Positions 26,880 through 39,251 of a DNA stretch of 64,000 bases are shown here, in pieces. Numbering within the stretch: position 1 is the first letter of the stretch; the number at the start of each line of letters is the position of its first letter. Location of the stretch: NCBI RefSeq assembly GCF_902498845.1, contig NZ_CABVLM010000002.1, forward strand, positions 248,001-312,000, read 5' to 3'. The DNA comes from Pseudoalteromonas rhizosphaerae (GTDB lineage: Bacteria > Pseudomonadota > Gammaproteobacteria > Enterobacterales > Alteromonadaceae). Under the pieces are notes generated by a model. That model saw only the letters and a program-made list of their open reading frames with translations. It was not told the DNA's origin and ran no database searches. Position numbers and translations under genes: made by a program.

Positions 26880-27480
26880 GATTTTATATCGCTAAAAAGG
26901 TTAAATAGGTGCTAGGTAAGTAACTAGGACCTAAAACCTTTGGCTTCAAATGTAGGCGGGGCTTTATGCAGCGCAGTTGCAATTAAAGTAAAAGGTTTAC
27001 CACAAAGAACACGTAGGAGTCGGCTTTAGCCACGAATGGTTTTTCGGTGCAGCAAAGCGCCTCGGTGTTCTCGGTGGTAAAAAATTAAGTAAATTCACCA
27101 CAGAGGACACTGAGTTCACGGAGGTAGAGATTAGAGAGCTAATAAATTAACTTTTATCTAGCTTTTCTCGATGTAGCGAACGCCTCGGTGGTAAAAATTT
27201 TTTATAGGCGCGGCTTTATGCCGCGCAGTTGTGATAAAAGTAAAAGGTTCACCACAAAGAACATGTAGGAGTCGGCTTTAGCCACGAATGGTTTTTCGGT
27301 GCAGCAAAGCGCCTCTGTTCCCTCGGTGGTAGAACTTGTTTTAAAGGCGGGGCTATATGCCGCGCAGTTGTGATAAAAGTAAAAGAATCACCACAGATAG
27401 TACGTAGGAGTCGGCTTTAGCCACGAATGGTTTTTCGGTGCAGCAAAGCGCTTCTGTTCCCTCGGTGGTAAAATGACTTT
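26880..27480. repeat. Mixed REP-C/REP-D and MITE-like repeats between wzc and wbpA
   Basis: The 770-base gap contains no gene. Three copies of a C-type unit (GTAG + GAGTCGGCTTTAGCC followed by ACGAATGGTTTTTCGGTGCA) begin at about 27014, 27267 and 27403. D-type hairpins of the GCGCGGC-TTTAT-GCCGCGC class, partly decayed, lie near 26953, 27205 and 27345. A CACCACAGAGGACACTGAG to CTCGGTGGTAAAA element covers about 27097-27198. Successive blocks are about 136-250 bp apart, suggesting tandem duplication of a composite. Confidence 0.85.
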
Positions 27481-27540
27481 TAGGTCGGGTTATAGCCGTA
27501 AAAACTTTAACCTTTCATCTTTTACCTGAAAACTGATTAA

Positions 27541-27604
27541 CCTAGAACCTAGAACCTAGAACCTAGAACCTAGAACCTAGAACCTAGAACCTAGAACCTA
27601 GAAC
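27541..27604. repeat. 7-bp tandem repeat (CCTAGAA), 9 copies
   Basis: Nine perfect heptamers end 34 bases before the wbpA start, so they lie in or next to its promoter/leader. The unit is the same as at 1895 and 50041. Confidence 0.97.
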
Positions 27605-27637
27605 TAATTTAAATTTAACATCAAGAGAGTATTAAAA

Positions 27638-29889
<2,252 letters not shown>

Positions 29890-29891
29890 CC

Positions 29892-30467
29892 ATGAATTAC
29901 CATGTACATGAAAGCGCCATTGTTGATGCCGGCGCAAAAATAGGCTCTGACACACGAGTTTGGCATTTTGTGCACGTGTGTGGTGGTGCTCAGATAGGCG
30001 AGGCCTGCTCGCTCGGTCAAAATGTATTTATCGGTAATAAAGTGACTATCGGTAATAATGTTAAAATACAAAATAATGTATCGGTTTACGATAACGTTCA
30101 TATTGAAGACGATGTATTTTGTGGGCCAAGTATGGTATTTACCAATGTGTATAATCCGCGTTCATTTATTGAGCGAAAAACAGAATACCGCGACACATTA
30201 GTAAAAAAAGGCGCAACACTGGGTGCTAATTGCACTATTGTATGTGGTGTTACAATCGGTGAGTATTGTTTAGTAGGTGCTGGTGCTGTTATTAATAAAA
30301 ATGTACCTGCGTTTGCATTGATGGTCGGTGTACCTGCTAAGCAAATTGGTTGGATTAGTAAATATGGTGAGCAGCTTGACTTGCCATTAACTGGTAATGA
30401 AAGTACCACGTGTGAACATACTGGTGAAGAATATGTTTTAGAAGGAGATGTGTTGTTTATTAAATAA
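29892..30467 (+). CDS. wbpD: UDP-GlcNAc3NA 3-N-acetyltransferase
   Basis: A 191-residue left-handed beta-helix acetyltransferase that acetylates the 3-amino group, giving UDP-2,3-diacetamido-2,3-dideoxy-glucuronic acid (UDP-GlcNAc3NAcA). The WbpD hallmarks [44 protein letters not shown] and [16 protein letters not shown] are all present. It follows wbpB by two bases with AAGG upstream. Unlike in P. aeruginosa, 140 bases holding a stem-loop separate it from wbpE. Confidence 0.95.
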   Translation: MNYHVHESAIVDAGAKIGSDTRVWHFVHVCGGAQIGEACSLGQNVFIGNKVTIGNNVKIQNNVSVYDNVHIEDDVFCGPSMVFTNVYNPRSFIERKTEYRDTLVKKGATLGANCTIVCGVTIGEYCLVGAGAVINKNVPAFALMVGVPAKQIGWISKYGEQLDLPLTGNESTTCEHTGEEYVLEGDVLFIK

Positions 30468-30500
30468 CATACACTTTTCAAACATCGCCAATTATTAATT

Positions 30501-30550
30501 GTAGATCTGGCTTTAGCCGATTAAGCCATCAAACCCTTAGGGTTTGGTGG
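30501..30550 (+). other. REP-like relic and stem-loop between wbpD and wbpE
   Basis: GTAGATCTGGCTTTAGCC (from 30501) looks like a decayed C-type REP. It is followed by an 11-bp stem CCATCAAACCC/GGGTTTGGTGG with a TTA loop (30526-30550) and no T-run, so it may attenuate or stabilise the mRNA rather than terminate it. Confidence 0.6.
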
Positions 30551-30607
30551 CTGTAATTTAATAAGCTTCTGCAAACCAAATATATAACCTAATGTAAAGA
30601 ATTTAAA

Positions 30608-31678
30608 ATGACCATACAATTTATAGATTTAGCTGCGCAATACCAACACTTAAAAACAAAAATAGACGCACGAATTAAAACAGTTTTAGACCACGGCAAC
30701 TATATAATGGGGCCAGAAGTGCAAGAGCTTGAGGATGAGCTCGCAAAATACGTGGGTGTTAAACACGCTATTACCTGTGCAAACGGAACTGATGCGCTAA
30801 CACTGGCAATGATGGTGCTTGGCATTAAAGAAGGCGATGCAGTTTTTTGCCCAACTTTTACGTTTTTTGCCACAGCAGAGGTCATAGCCTACGAAGGTGC
30901 AACCCCTGTATTTGTTGATTCAGATGAAGCCACGTTTAATATTTGCCCAATCGATCTAGAAAAGCGTATTCAAGCAACAATAGCTGAAGGTAAATTAATC
31001 CCTAAAGCGATTATTGCTGTTGATCTATTTGGTTTACCTGCAAATTACCCTGAGATCCAAAAGATTGCCGATAAATATAACCTAAAATTGATTGAAGATG
31101 CCGCGCAAGGGTTTGGCGGCAGTATTGATGGCAAGCGCGCAGGTAGCTTTGGTGATATTGCCACAACCAGCTTTTTCCCAGCAAAACCCCTTGGCTGTTA
31201 TGGCGATGGCGGTGCTGTTTTTACTAACAATGACGAATACGCTGAACTATTAAAGTCATACCGAGTGCACGGCAAAGGTAAAGATAAATACGACAACATT
31301 CGCATCGGCATGAATAGCCGCTTAGATACCATTCAAGCTGCCATATTACTTGAAAAATTAGCTGAATTTCCGACCGAGCTTGTTAATCGTAATAAAGCGG
31401 CTGATAACTATGAAAAAACACTGTCAGATAAACATCAAACCCCACAAGTGCCTACTGGTTATGTAAGCTCATGGGCACAGTATACATTGGTGTCGACGAA
31501 CCGTGATGCAGATATGGCCGCCTATAAAGAGCAAGGTATACCAACCATGATTTATTATGGCACATGTATGCACGAGCAGACTGCATTTAGCTTGTTGGGC
31601 TATCAAGCTGGGGACTTCCCTATTGCTGAAAAGTTGGCAAAGTCTGTTTTTAGTTTACCTATGCACCCATATTTATAA
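30608..31678 (+). CDS. wbpE: UDP-3-keto-GlcNAcA aminotransferase WbpE, C-terminally shortened
   Basis: A PLP-dependent DegT-family aminotransferase that places the 3-amino group on the WbpB product. It has CANGTDALTLAMMVL, CPTFTFFATAEVI, LIEDAAQGFGG and the Lys of FFPAKPLGCYGDGGA, then NSRLDTIQAAILL. The protein stops at SLPMHPYL, residue 356. In P. aeruginosa WbpE and in both other DegT proteins of this window about 15-25 further residues form a closing helix. The stop TAA falls exactly where the next gene begins. The active site is intact, so it may still work; the tail was probably lost by recombination at this junction. Confidence 0.92.
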   Translation: MTIQFIDLAAQYQHLKTKIDARIKTVLDHGNYIMGPEVQELEDELAKYVGVKHAITCANGTDALTLAMMVLGIKEGDAVFCPTFTFFATAEVIAYEGATPVFVDSDEATFNICPIDLEKRIQATIAEGKLIPKAIIAVDLFGLPANYPEIQKIADKYNLKLIEDAAQGFGGSIDGKRAGSFGDIATTSFFPAKPLGCYGDGGAVFTNNDEYAELLKSYRVHGKGKDKYDNIRIGMNSRLDTIQAAILLEKLAEFPTELVNRNKAADNYEKTLSDKHQTPQVPTGYVSSWAQYTLVSTNRDADMAAYKEQGIPTMIYYGTCMHEQTAFSLLGYQAGDFPIAEKLAKSVFSLPMHPYL

Positions 31679-31683
31679 CTATC

Positions 31684-32769
31684 ATGAAAGTTTTAATTGT
31701 AGCGCCGATACATTCTCCAATTGTAAGAAGTTTAATCGCGGCATTAAAAAATGCAGGTATAGAACTTATTGTTGCATCTCATGATGCAGCAAATGAAGAT
31801 GGAGTAATTGACTTAGGGCCATGTCGCTCAATGTTTTCTTACCTTTGTTTTTGGAAAATAAACAAATTGGTTAAAGAGCACCAGCCCGATATTGTGCATG
31901 CGCATGTATTGAATCATTATGGTTTGATGGCTGCTTTTCAGAAAAAACCACTTTTAGTTGCGTTGTGGGGATCTGATGTGATGCTCTCGACCAAAACAGG
32001 GTCATTTATCAAAAGAAAGCTTTTTAGAGTAATTAATTGGTTTGTTTTAAAGCGTGCTGACTTTATTCATACATCGGGTAATCACGTAGCAAAAGAGGCA
32101 GAAAATCAATATAAAGAAGTGCATAAAAAAATAACTACTTTCTATTGGGGCTTTCCACTTCCAGAGCTTGAATTAGACTTATTAAATAGCACTTACCAAA
32201 AATTGAGTGATGAATTTGAATTAACCTCAGATAAAAATATTGTATTCCCACGCGGGCTCGGGAGCGTTTACAATCCGGAAGGCGCTGCTAAAATTATTAA
32301 TTATTTAATTACTAAAGGTATCTTAGCAAAGCGTCTTGTGGTACTTCGTGGCTTTGCAAATGATGAAAGTGTTAGGAAGTTTGCTAGTTTAGTTGACATA
32401 GATAATATAACTTTTATTAATCGACTATTAAGCCCTCAAGAGTTATATGCATTATATAAGAATACTTACATGCATTTTTCTATTCCACACTCTGATAGTT
32501 TAGGCGGTGGTGTTATTGAGCCTGCTTTAGCTGGTAGTTTGCCGGTGCTTAGTGATCTTCCATCGTACAGAGACTTCTTAAAAGAAAATGATGGATTGCT
32601 GCTAACTGACTATTCGTCTGCAGGGTTGAATATTATTTATGATAAAGTCACAGATACTTCTGAAATAGATAATAGCTTGGCATTATCAAGGTTAAAATCA
32701 AAATATAGTATCGATAGCGTCGTAGCTAGTTTTAACGGCATATATCAAAAAATGTGTACTAGTAAATGA
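31684..32769 (+). CDS. Family 4 (GT-B) glycosyltransferase
   Basis: A 361-residue GT-B transferase. The N-terminal domain has VLIVAPIHSPIVRSLIAAL and IVHAHVLNHYGLMAA; the donor half has NIVFPRGLGSVYNPEGAAKII and HSDSLGGGVIEPALAGSLPVLS, the EX7E-type element. It starts five bases after the shortened wbpE without a visible Shine-Dalgarno, so it may depend on translational coupling. From here to 38.0 kb the DNA is AT-rich, marking the serotype-specific core of locus 2. Sugar specificity unknown. Confidence 0.85.
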   Translation: MKVLIVAPIHSPIVRSLIAALKNAGIELIVASHDAANEDGVIDLGPCRSMFSYLCFWKINKLVKEHQPDIVHAHVLNHYGLMAAFQKKPLLVALWGSDVMLSTKTGSFIKRKLFRVINWFVLKRADFIHTSGNHVAKEAENQYKEVHKKITTFYWGFPLPELELDLLNSTYQKLSDEFELTSDKNIVFPRGLGSVYNPEGAAKIINYLITKGILAKRLVVLRGFANDESVRKFASLVDIDNITFINRLLSPQELYALYKNTYMHFSIPHSDSLGGGVIEPALAGSLPVLSDLPSYRDFLKENDGLLLTDYSSAGLNIIYDKVTDTSEIDNSLALSRLKSKYSIDSVVASFNGIYQKMCTSK

Positions 32770-34184
32770 ATCTTCGTAAAATTTTACTATTTTCTCTGGG
32801 GCCATTAGGTAATGCGGTTTTAGGTTTATTTATATTACCTATCTCAGCATGGTTTTTTACAACTGAGGATATTGGCCGCCTCTCTATGTATCAACTCGTA
32901 GTTAGCTTTTCAATTATTTTATTTGGGATGGGGCTCGATCAGGGCTATGTACGAGAATATCATGACTCTCCTGGTAGACAAAAAGATACATTATTTAAAA
33001 CATTATTCCTTTCAGCTGTAGCGCTACTACTTTTCATTGTTTTAGCAATTTTTTTGCTTCCTGTTGATTTGTCATTTCTTATTACCGGGATCAAATCAGG
33101 ATGGATTAGCTTATATATAGCACTGGGAGTTATGCTAGCATTTTCATCTCGATTTTTTGCGCTAATACTAAGAATGAATGAAAAAGCTTTAGCATATTCA
33201 TTGAGCCAACTCCTTCCTAAACTAGTGTTCTTATTAGTTTTGCTAGTATATTTGTACTTTGAGGTGTCATCTAAGTTTGAATACTTAATTTTAGCTCAAC
33301 TGGTTGGAGTTAGTAGTGCCTTTGTGATTCTTATTATTAATACTCGAGAATCTTTAATACAGGCGGCGAAAGCAAGCTTTGATCTTACTTTGTTAAAAAG
33401 AGTTTTAGTATATACAATTCCTTTGATAGGAAGTGGGCTAACGTTTTGGGGCTTGGCTGCAACAGATAAGTTCTTTTTAAGGTTGTTATCAACTTTTGAA
33501 GAGCTTGGTATTTATTCAATGGCTTATAGCTTTTCTGGAGCTGCGTTAGTATTACAAGCTATTTTTTCAACTGTTTGGGCACCGCAAGTATATAAATGGG
33601 CTGCAAAAGGTGAAGGAGAAGAAAAGGTCAAAAATTTAGTGCAAATTCTAGCTCTTTTAATTTGTCTTGTATGGTCTTTAACTGGATTGCTATCGTGGTT
33701 AAGTTTATTTATTTTACCTGATAAATACGCAAAAGTTGATGTGTTAATCATTGCGGTAATTGCATACCCATTGCTATATACCTTATCTGAGGCTACAGGT
33801 GTAGGTATAGGGGTTAAACGAAAAACAATATATGCATTACTAGCTACATTCATGGCTTTGGTTGTAAATGTATTCGGGAATTATTTACTTATACCTATAC
33901 TCCAATCCGGGGGAGCGGCGATTTCGTCTGCTTTAGCGTTTTTTATTTTCTTTATCATAAAAACTGAGTACTCCAGTCACATCTGGATTCGTTTTGAACG
34001 TGTTAGAATGTATTTAATAATATCATTACATATTTTGTTAGCTTCAACATTTAATATATATGCAGGAATATCTTTAGAGTTTAGGCTGCTTTCATATTTA
34101 GGACTTACATTGTTCACTATTATATTATTTTGGAAAGAGGTTAAACTTTTCTTGGGCTTTATAAGTACTTATAGGAAACCGTGA
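32766..34184 (+). CDS. wzx: Wzx repeat-unit flippase, locus 2
   Basis: A 472-residue membrane protein of the polysaccharide biosynthesis (Wzx/MOP) superfamily with about 12-14 hydrophobic helices; LGPLGNAVLGLFILPISAWFFTTEDIGRLSMYQLVVSF at the start is the characteristic first helix pair. It overlaps the preceding glycosyltransferase stop (ATGA). It is distinct from the Wzx at 14.4 kb, being longer and with a different N-terminus, and is expected to flip the repeat unit built on PglC-loaded sugar. Confidence 0.88.
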   Translation: MNLRKILLFSLGPLGNAVLGLFILPISAWFFTTEDIGRLSMYQLVVSFSIILFGMGLDQGYVREYHDSPGRQKDTLFKTLFLSAVALLLFIVLAIFLLPVDLSFLITGIKSGWISLYIALGVMLAFSSRFFALILRMNEKALAYSLSQLLPKLVFLLVLLVYLYFEVSSKFEYLILAQLVGVSSAFVILIINTRESLIQAAKASFDLTLLKRVLVYTIPLIGSGLTFWGLAATDKFFLRLLSTFEELGIYSMAYSFSGAALVLQAIFSTVWAPQVYKWAAKGEGEEKVKNLVQILALLICLVWSLTGLLSWLSLFILPDKYAKVDVLIIAVIAYPLLYTLSEATGVGIGVKRKTIYALLATFMALVVNVFGNYLLIPILQSGGAAISSALAFFIFFIIKTEYSSHIWIRFERVRMYLIISLHILLASTFNIYAGISLEFRLLSYLGLTLFTIILFWKEVKLFLGFISTYRKP

Positions 34185-34185
34185 A

Positions 34186-35580
34186 ATGATAAGAATGAAT
34201 AATAAGCATGTTTTTTTTCTCGCTTCTGTAATGGGGATAGCTCTACTTACCATTTATATGGAGTTTTATGCACTAAATCTATTTTTGCCAACATTAAGTT
34301 TTATTCTTATTGTCTCCATTATTACTTTTAACCTTTACCTAAATAATGATGATTTCTATTCACCTTTATCCATGTTTTCTATTATGTATCTTGGTTATGC
34401 TATTGGCGGTTTTTATTATTCTGAAGCAACTAATTATTTTGGTAAATTTGTGGGCTTTCTTAATTTACAGCCATCGACTGTTGTAGATTTGATGAGGGTT
34501 AGTTTAGTTTACGCGATCATTTGTTTTCTTTGTTTTGGCTTGGGTTACACTATATTCAAAGAAAGAGTGAAATTTAAAGATAGTTTCGATGCGAATGGAT
34601 TTTGGTGTTTTTATACAAGGTATTATCATTATTTAGTTATTCCTTTTTTAATTGTGGGGCTAGTTTACTGGTATTGGATAGCACATGTGACAGCTGGCGG
34701 GATGCTTAATATGCTAATGTATTTTCAAGCATTCAGGCATTTAGTTGAAGATGCAAAGGTTAGTACACTCCCATACCACTTTTATTATGCCGGTATTTAT
34801 TTATGGCTTTTAGCAATTCATATAAAAGGTGAGCGTGTAACAAAGTTTTTCTTATTTTGTAGTGTCGTAGGGTTGATTATAAATCTATCACAAGGCCGGA
34901 TAACTTTAGCTATTACATTTTTGTTTTCTCAAATGTTTTTCTTCGCGCTAAAAGATGAGAATTTACGGAAAAAGGTTTTTATATATTTTGTATCCCTAAT
35001 GTCATTTGCATTTTTGGTCTACTTTTTAAGAATGCTAAGTAATAGCTTGTTTATTGGTGTTGAGGGCGATGCTTTCGATAAAAATATTTTTGACGTTATA
35101 ATCGGTGGTGGGAATGTTGCAGACCTTCAACAATTAGTTATTATATTTCATACATACAGTATAAATGAGGCTGCTGTAGGATTAACTTACTTTGATTGGA
35201 TTAGAAATACTATAGGGCAATTTTTTGGTATGGAGCCTTCCTCTATAGGATTAACAATAAAACAACTTTATATTCCTGAAAGTTCAGGAGCGCCAACACC
35301 AGGTGCAATTGGTGAGGCTTTCGTGAATTTTAATATTGCAGGCCCACTTTTTATGTTTTTCGTAGGTTTGGCATTTACGTTTATATATAAACATGTAATG
35401 AAGTCTGGTAGCCCATTATTACTCCTGATTTACTCTATATTCTTAGCTCGCTTCATTTTTATTTATCCTAAGGTAGATTCAACAATGCTAGTAAATTTTC
35501 TTTGGGGAGCGACTCCTTTTTTATTTGGAGTTGGCTTTATTTTTATTATATTTGAACTGGCTAAAGGAAATAGAAGTTAA
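34186..35580 (+). CDS. wzy: Wzy-type repeat-unit polymerase, locus 2
   Basis: A 464-residue protein with about twelve hydrophobic helices and a long periplasmic loop near residues 290-375 (FDKNIFDVIIGGG and later ESSGAPTPGAIGEAFVNFNIAG). The latter resembles the PGx-GE-F motif of oligosaccharide repeat-unit polymerases. AGGAA eight bases upstream supports ATG 34186. It begins one base after the wzx stop and ends in a TAATG overlap with the next GT, so it is embedded in the operon. Confidence 0.83.
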   Translation: MIRMNNKHVFFLASVMGIALLTIYMEFYALNLFLPTLSFILIVSIITFNLYLNNDDFYSPLSMFSIMYLGYAIGGFYYSEATNYFGKFVGFLNLQPSTVVDLMRVSLVYAIICFLCFGLGYTIFKERVKFKDSFDANGFWCFYTRYYHYLVIPFLIVGLVYWYWIAHVTAGGMLNMLMYFQAFRHLVEDAKVSTLPYHFYYAGIYLWLLAIHIKGERVTKFFLFCSVVGLIINLSQGRITLAITFLFSQMFFFALKDENLRKKVFIYFVSLMSFAFLVYFLRMLSNSLFIGVEGDAFDKNIFDVIIGGGNVADLQQLVIIFHTYSINEAAVGLTYFDWIRNTIGQFFGMEPSSIGLTIKQLYIPESSGAPTPGAIGEAFVNFNIAGPLFMFFVGLAFTFIYKHVMKSGSPLLLLIYSIFLARFIFIYPKVDSTMLVNFLWGATPFLFGVGFIFIIFELAKGNRS

Positions 35581-36695
35581 TGCTTAATAATAAAGTTGTT
35601 CATTTAACATCCGCTCATCCAAGGTTCGATACGCGAATATTTGTAAAAATGTGTACCTCTCTATATTCTGCAGGGTATGATGTTTCATTAGTTGTAGCTG
35701 ATGGGAAAGGTTCTGAATTAAAAAACGGAGTTGCAATTATAGATGTTGGTGCGAAAAGAGGTGGTCGTTTTAATCGAATGACACAAACAGTTCTTAAGGT
35801 TTATAAAACTGCACTTAAGTTGGACGCTGATATATACCATATGCATGATCCGGAATTGCTTTTAGTAGCTTTACTTTTAAAAAGAAAAGGTAAAAAGGTA
35901 ATTTTTGATGCACATGAAGATTTGCCCATTCAAATACTTAGTAAGCCTTATTTATCGTCAAGAGTAGCTAAAGTAATATCAAAAATAGCAGAAATTTATG
36001 AGCGTTTTCTATGTAAACGTATTGATGCTGTTATTGCTGCAACTCCTTTTATTCGAGATAAGTTTCTAAAGATAAACTCTACTACAGTTGATATTAATAA
36101 TTTCCCTAAGGTTGAAGAATTTATCAATATAGAAACAGCTAATTTTACTCAACGTGAGTCTTGTTGTTATATAGGAGGAATTACCAAAGTTCGAGGTATC
36201 TATGAAATTGTGGATGCGATGGATTTAAGTCGAGCTCGTGGTGATTTATTGTTAGCTGGTAACTTTTTAGAAAAGCAGGTACGAAGTGATGTTGTAGGGC
36301 TTAGTGGCTGGAAAAAGGTTGATGATCTTGGTTGGCTAAACCGTGAAGACATTCAAAGTGTTTTAGGACGTTCTTTTGCTGGTTTAGTGACATTGCATCC
36401 GATTGAAAATTATAAAGATGCATTACCAGTCAAAATGTTTGAATATATGGCTTCAGGTATCCCAGTAATAGCCTCAAATATCACATTATGGGAAGAGATA
36501 GTTGTTAGTGAGGATTGCGGCATTTGTGTTAACCCTTATTCAAGTAAAGAGATATCTGATGCAATGAATTACCTTGCTAGTAATCTTGAAGTAGCCAAGG
36601 CTATGGGGGCTAGAGGGCGAGAAGCTGTTCTTAAAAAGTACAATTGGCATGTTGAAGAGGAAAAATTGTTTCAACTTTATTCAAAATTAATATAG
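35580..36695 (+). CDS. Family 4 glycosyltransferase (WbpH-like)
   Basis: A 371-residue GT-B enzyme. It has HLTSAHPRFDTRIFVKM at the N-terminus, DIYHMHDPELL and VIFDAHEDLPIQI in the acceptor domain, and LPVKMFEYMASGIPVIAS with the EX7E-type donor site near residue 285. The N-terminal motifs are those of the WbpH-like transferases in O-antigen clusters that carry HexNAc3NAcA sugars, which suits the wbpABDE context. Translation is coupled to wzy by overlap. Confidence 0.87.
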   Translation: MLNNKVVHLTSAHPRFDTRIFVKMCTSLYSAGYDVSLVVADGKGSELKNGVAIIDVGAKRGGRFNRMTQTVLKVYKTALKLDADIYHMHDPELLLVALLLKRKGKKVIFDAHEDLPIQILSKPYLSSRVAKVISKIAEIYERFLCKRIDAVIAATPFIRDKFLKINSTTVDINNFPKVEEFINIETANFTQRESCCYIGGITKVRGIYEIVDAMDLSRARGDLLLAGNFLEKQVRSDVVGLSGWKKVDDLGWLNREDIQSVLGRSFAGLVTLHPIENYKDALPVKMFEYMASGIPVIASNITLWEEIVVSEDCGICVNPYSSKEISDAMNYLASNLEVAKAMGARGREAVLKKYNWHVEEEKLFQLYSKLI

Positions 36696-36770
36696 AAACA
36701 AGGTTATTATTTACCTTAGCTTTTATTTTGAGCAATATAAAATATTGAAATTTTCAACTGGCTGATATTT

Positions 36771-37997
36771 ATGAAAAAAAAATTATGGTATATTTCAAAA
36801 TATGCAAATATTAATGCTTACGGTGCAGATACCCGACAAGCTAGTTTTTGTAAAGAGTTTGCAAAAGCTGGTCATAACGTACGGCTGATTACTTCAAACT
36901 CGTCCCACCTTTATAGTTCTTTACCTGAGTTTGAGTCTCGCTACAAGGATATGGAAAACGATGGCTATACAGTTACTTGGGTGAACACTTTAAAATACAG
37001 TAAAGCGACGAGCATCAAACGAATTTTAAGTTGGCTTTGGTTTGAGTTTTTTGTGTTGATTATGGCGTTTCGTAAGCAATATGAAAAACCAGATGTAGTT
37101 ATAGCATCGTCACTTTCAATCCTCTCTGTGCTTTCAGGTTGTTTTTATAAACGTTTTTACAAAGCTAAATTTATTTTTGAGGTGCGCGATATTTGGCCGC
37201 AAACACTTATTGATCTAAAAGGATTTACCCATAATCACCCATTAATTTGGTTTTTGTCAAAAGTTGAAAAGTTGGGTTATAAATACTCAGATTCAATAGT
37301 TGGTACAATGCCGGGCCTGAAAGATCATGTTGAAAATGAAGTCGGGCTAGGCGGTAAAGTTGTATCAATTCCGCAAGGTGTTAATTTAGATTTTTATACA
37401 GAGAATCAACAAGAGTTATCTTCAGATTTTATAGTAAATTATATACCTAAAAATAAATTTATCGTTACTTACACAGGCACTATGGGTGATGCTAATGCAC
37501 TAGAATATATAGTTAGTGCCGCAAAAGTTTTACAGAGCGAACAATTAGTTAATGTGCATTTTTTACTAGTCGGAGATGGTTACCTAAAAGAGCAGTTAAT
37601 TGAGCAAGCAAGGGGCATCAATAACATTACCTTTGCACCAGCAATTAAAAAAGAGCAGGTTCAGCACGTTCTAAGGCTATCTAATATCTTAGTTGCTTCA
37701 GTAAGAAATGAAAAAATATATAGATATGGCATTTCATTAAATAAATTTATTGATTATATGTACGCTAAGAAGCCAGTTATCTGTATGTTTTCAGGCTATC
37801 CATCCATGATTAATGAAGCTAATAGTGGCGAGTTTACCCCCGCAGAGGATGTACAATCATTTGTTGACGCTATTAAAAAATACCAAAAAATGAGTGCCGC
37901 TGAGCTTAATGAACTTGGTGGAAACGGGCATAGGTTTTTAGTCGAACAGCGTGTTTTTTCGACATTAGGGAATAAGTTTATGGAGTTATTTAAATGA
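36771..37997 (+). CDS. Family 4 glycosyltransferase (WbuB/WcaI-like)
   Basis: A 408-residue GT-B transferase with the N-terminal [23 protein letters not shown], the [14 protein letters not shown] motif typical of WbuB-like HexNAc/deoxyHexNAc transferases, [11 protein letters not shown] and [15 protein letters not shown]. It immediately precedes and overlaps pglC by four bases; in many clusters this type adds the second sugar onto the PglC/WcaJ-loaded sugar. That it uses the lipid-linked diNAcBac as acceptor is inference from this arrangement. Confidence 0.88.
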   Translation: MKKKLWYISKYANINAYGADTRQASFCKEFAKAGHNVRLITSNSSHLYSSLPEFESRYKDMENDGYTVTWVNTLKYSKATSIKRILSWLWFEFFVLIMAFRKQYEKPDVVIASSLSILSVLSGCFYKRFYKAKFIFEVRDIWPQTLIDLKGFTHNHPLIWFLSKVEKLGYKYSDSIVGTMPGLKDHVENEVGLGGKVVSIPQGVNLDFYTENQQELSSDFIVNYIPKNKFIVTYTGTMGDANALEYIVSAAKVLQSEQLVNVHFLLVGDGYLKEQLIEQARGINNITFAPAIKKEQVQHVLRLSNILVASVRNEKIYRYGISLNKFIDYMYAKKPVICMFSGYPSMINEANSGEFTPAEDVQSFVDAIKKYQKMSAAELNELGGNGHRFLVEQRVFSTLGNKFMELFK

Positions 37998-38590
37998 AAC
38001 GCTTCTTTGATTTTTTAGTAGCTCTATGTGCAATACTCACTTTATTACCTGTAATTATTATTGTTACAGTGCTTATTCGTTTTAAATTTGGCTCGCCTAT
38101 TTTATTTACTCAAGACCGCCCTGGTTTACATGGTAAAATTTTTAAAATGATGAAGTTTAGAACCATGCTTGACGGCAAAGATAAACAAGGTAATTTACTA
38201 CCAGATGATGAACGTATGACCAAGTTTGGTGCTTTTTTGCGTTCGACTAGTTTAGATGAGCTGCCAGGTTTATTTAATGTACTTAAAGGCGATATGAGCT
38301 TAGTAGGGCCAAGGCCTCTGCTTGTGCAATATTTACCGCTTTATAGCCCTGAGCAAGCACGTCGCCATAATGTACGGCCAGGTATTACTGGTTGGGCACA
38401 AGTAAATGGTCGTAACGCAATTAGTTGGGAGCAAAAGTTTAAATTTGATGTTTGGTATGTTGATAACCAAAGCTTGTTGCTCGACTTTAAAATATTATTA
38501 CTCACGGTCAAAAAGGTATTTGTTCGAGAAGGCATTAGTGCTGATGGGCATGTAACGATTGAGCCGTTTAAAGGCTCTAATAATGACTAA
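37994..38590 (+). CDS. pglC: Phosphoglycosyltransferase PglC-type (diNAcBac-1-P transferase)
   Basis: A 198-residue monotopic phosphoglycosyltransferase. It holds a single re-entrant helix ([20 protein letters not shown]), the DRPG motif, KFRTM, and the catalytic Asp-Glu in [18 protein letters not shown] followed by LVGPRP and [14 protein letters not shown]. It is the minimal PglC size and lacks the extra domains of WcaJ. With pglD, pglE and pglF nearby it most likely loads UDP-diNAc-bacillosamine onto undecaprenyl phosphate to start the locus 2 repeat unit. Confidence 0.92.
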   Translation: MKRFFDFLVALCAILTLLPVIIIVTVLIRFKFGSPILFTQDRPGLHGKIFKMMKFRTMLDGKDKQGNLLPDDERMTKFGAFLRSTSLDELPGLFNVLKGDMSLVGPRPLLVQYLPLYSPEQARRHNVRPGITGWAQVNGRNAISWEQKFKFDVWYVDNQSLLLDFKILLLTVKKVFVREGISADGHVTIEPFKGSNND

Positions 38591-39212
38591 ACAGTTAGCC
38601 ATAGTTGGCGCAAGCGGCCATGGCAAGGTTGTTGCCGATATTGCCGAACAACTTGGCTTCAGTGTTGGCTTTTATGATGATGCTTACCCCACTAAAACTC
38701 ACATTGAGCATTGGCCAATACACGGCACCTGTGCCGATTTAATTGCATTGAATAATGCGGATGCTTCGTTTGGTTATGATGTGGTTGTAGCGATTGGTAA
38801 TAATGAAATCCGACTGCAAAAAATAAAATTATTACAACAAAATAATTTTAATCTTATTACTTTGATTCACCCAGCTGCAGTGATAAGTAAATATGCGGCA
38901 ATAGCAGCAGGCACCGTAGTTTTTGCCGGCGCTGTGATTAATGCATTTGCCAAAGTGGGTGCTGGTTGTATTATTAATACTGGAGCGGTTGTTGAGCATG
39001 ATTGCATTATTGATGATTTTGCTCATATTTGCCCGAATGTTGCTTTAGCAGGCGGTGTTACTGTGGGTAGTAAAAGCTGGGTTGGTATTGGTAGTCAAGT
39101 AAAACAGTTAGTGTCAATTGGTAACAATTGTTTGATTGGTGCTGGTAGTACAGTTTTAAAAAATATACCTGATAATGTTATTGCATTTGGCTCTCCTGCA
39201 GTAGCAAAATAA
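38583..39212 (+). CDS. pglD: UDP-4-amino-sugar N-acetyltransferase PglD-type
   Basis: A 209-residue acetyltransferase: an N-terminal UDP-binding Rossmann-like domain ([22 protein letters not shown]) and a C-terminal left-handed beta-helix with the catalytic His in [18 protein letters not shown]. It acetylates the 4-amino group to give UDP-diNAc-bacillosamine. ATG 38583, with AAGG eight bases before it and an 8-base overlap with pglC, is preferred over an upstream in-frame start at 38559. The ending GSPAVAK is typical. Confidence 0.93.
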   Translation: MTKQLAIVGASGHGKVVADIAEQLGFSVGFYDDAYPTKTHIEHWPIHGTCADLIALNNADASFGYDVVVAIGNNEIRLQKIKLLQQNNFNLITLIHPAAVISKYAAIAAGTVVFAGAVINAFAKVGAGCIINTGAVVEHDCIIDDFAHICPNVALAGGVTVGSKSWVGIGSQVKQLVSIGNNCLIGAGSTVLKNIPDNVIAFGSPAVAK

Positions 39213-39251
39213 ATTAAACACTCATTTCTATATGAAATTAATAGGAACATC

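Noticed and set aside
30526..30550. Terminator between wbpD and wbpE
   Set aside because: The stem is strong, but no T-run follows and the flanking genes belong to one pathway; kept only as a stem-loop.
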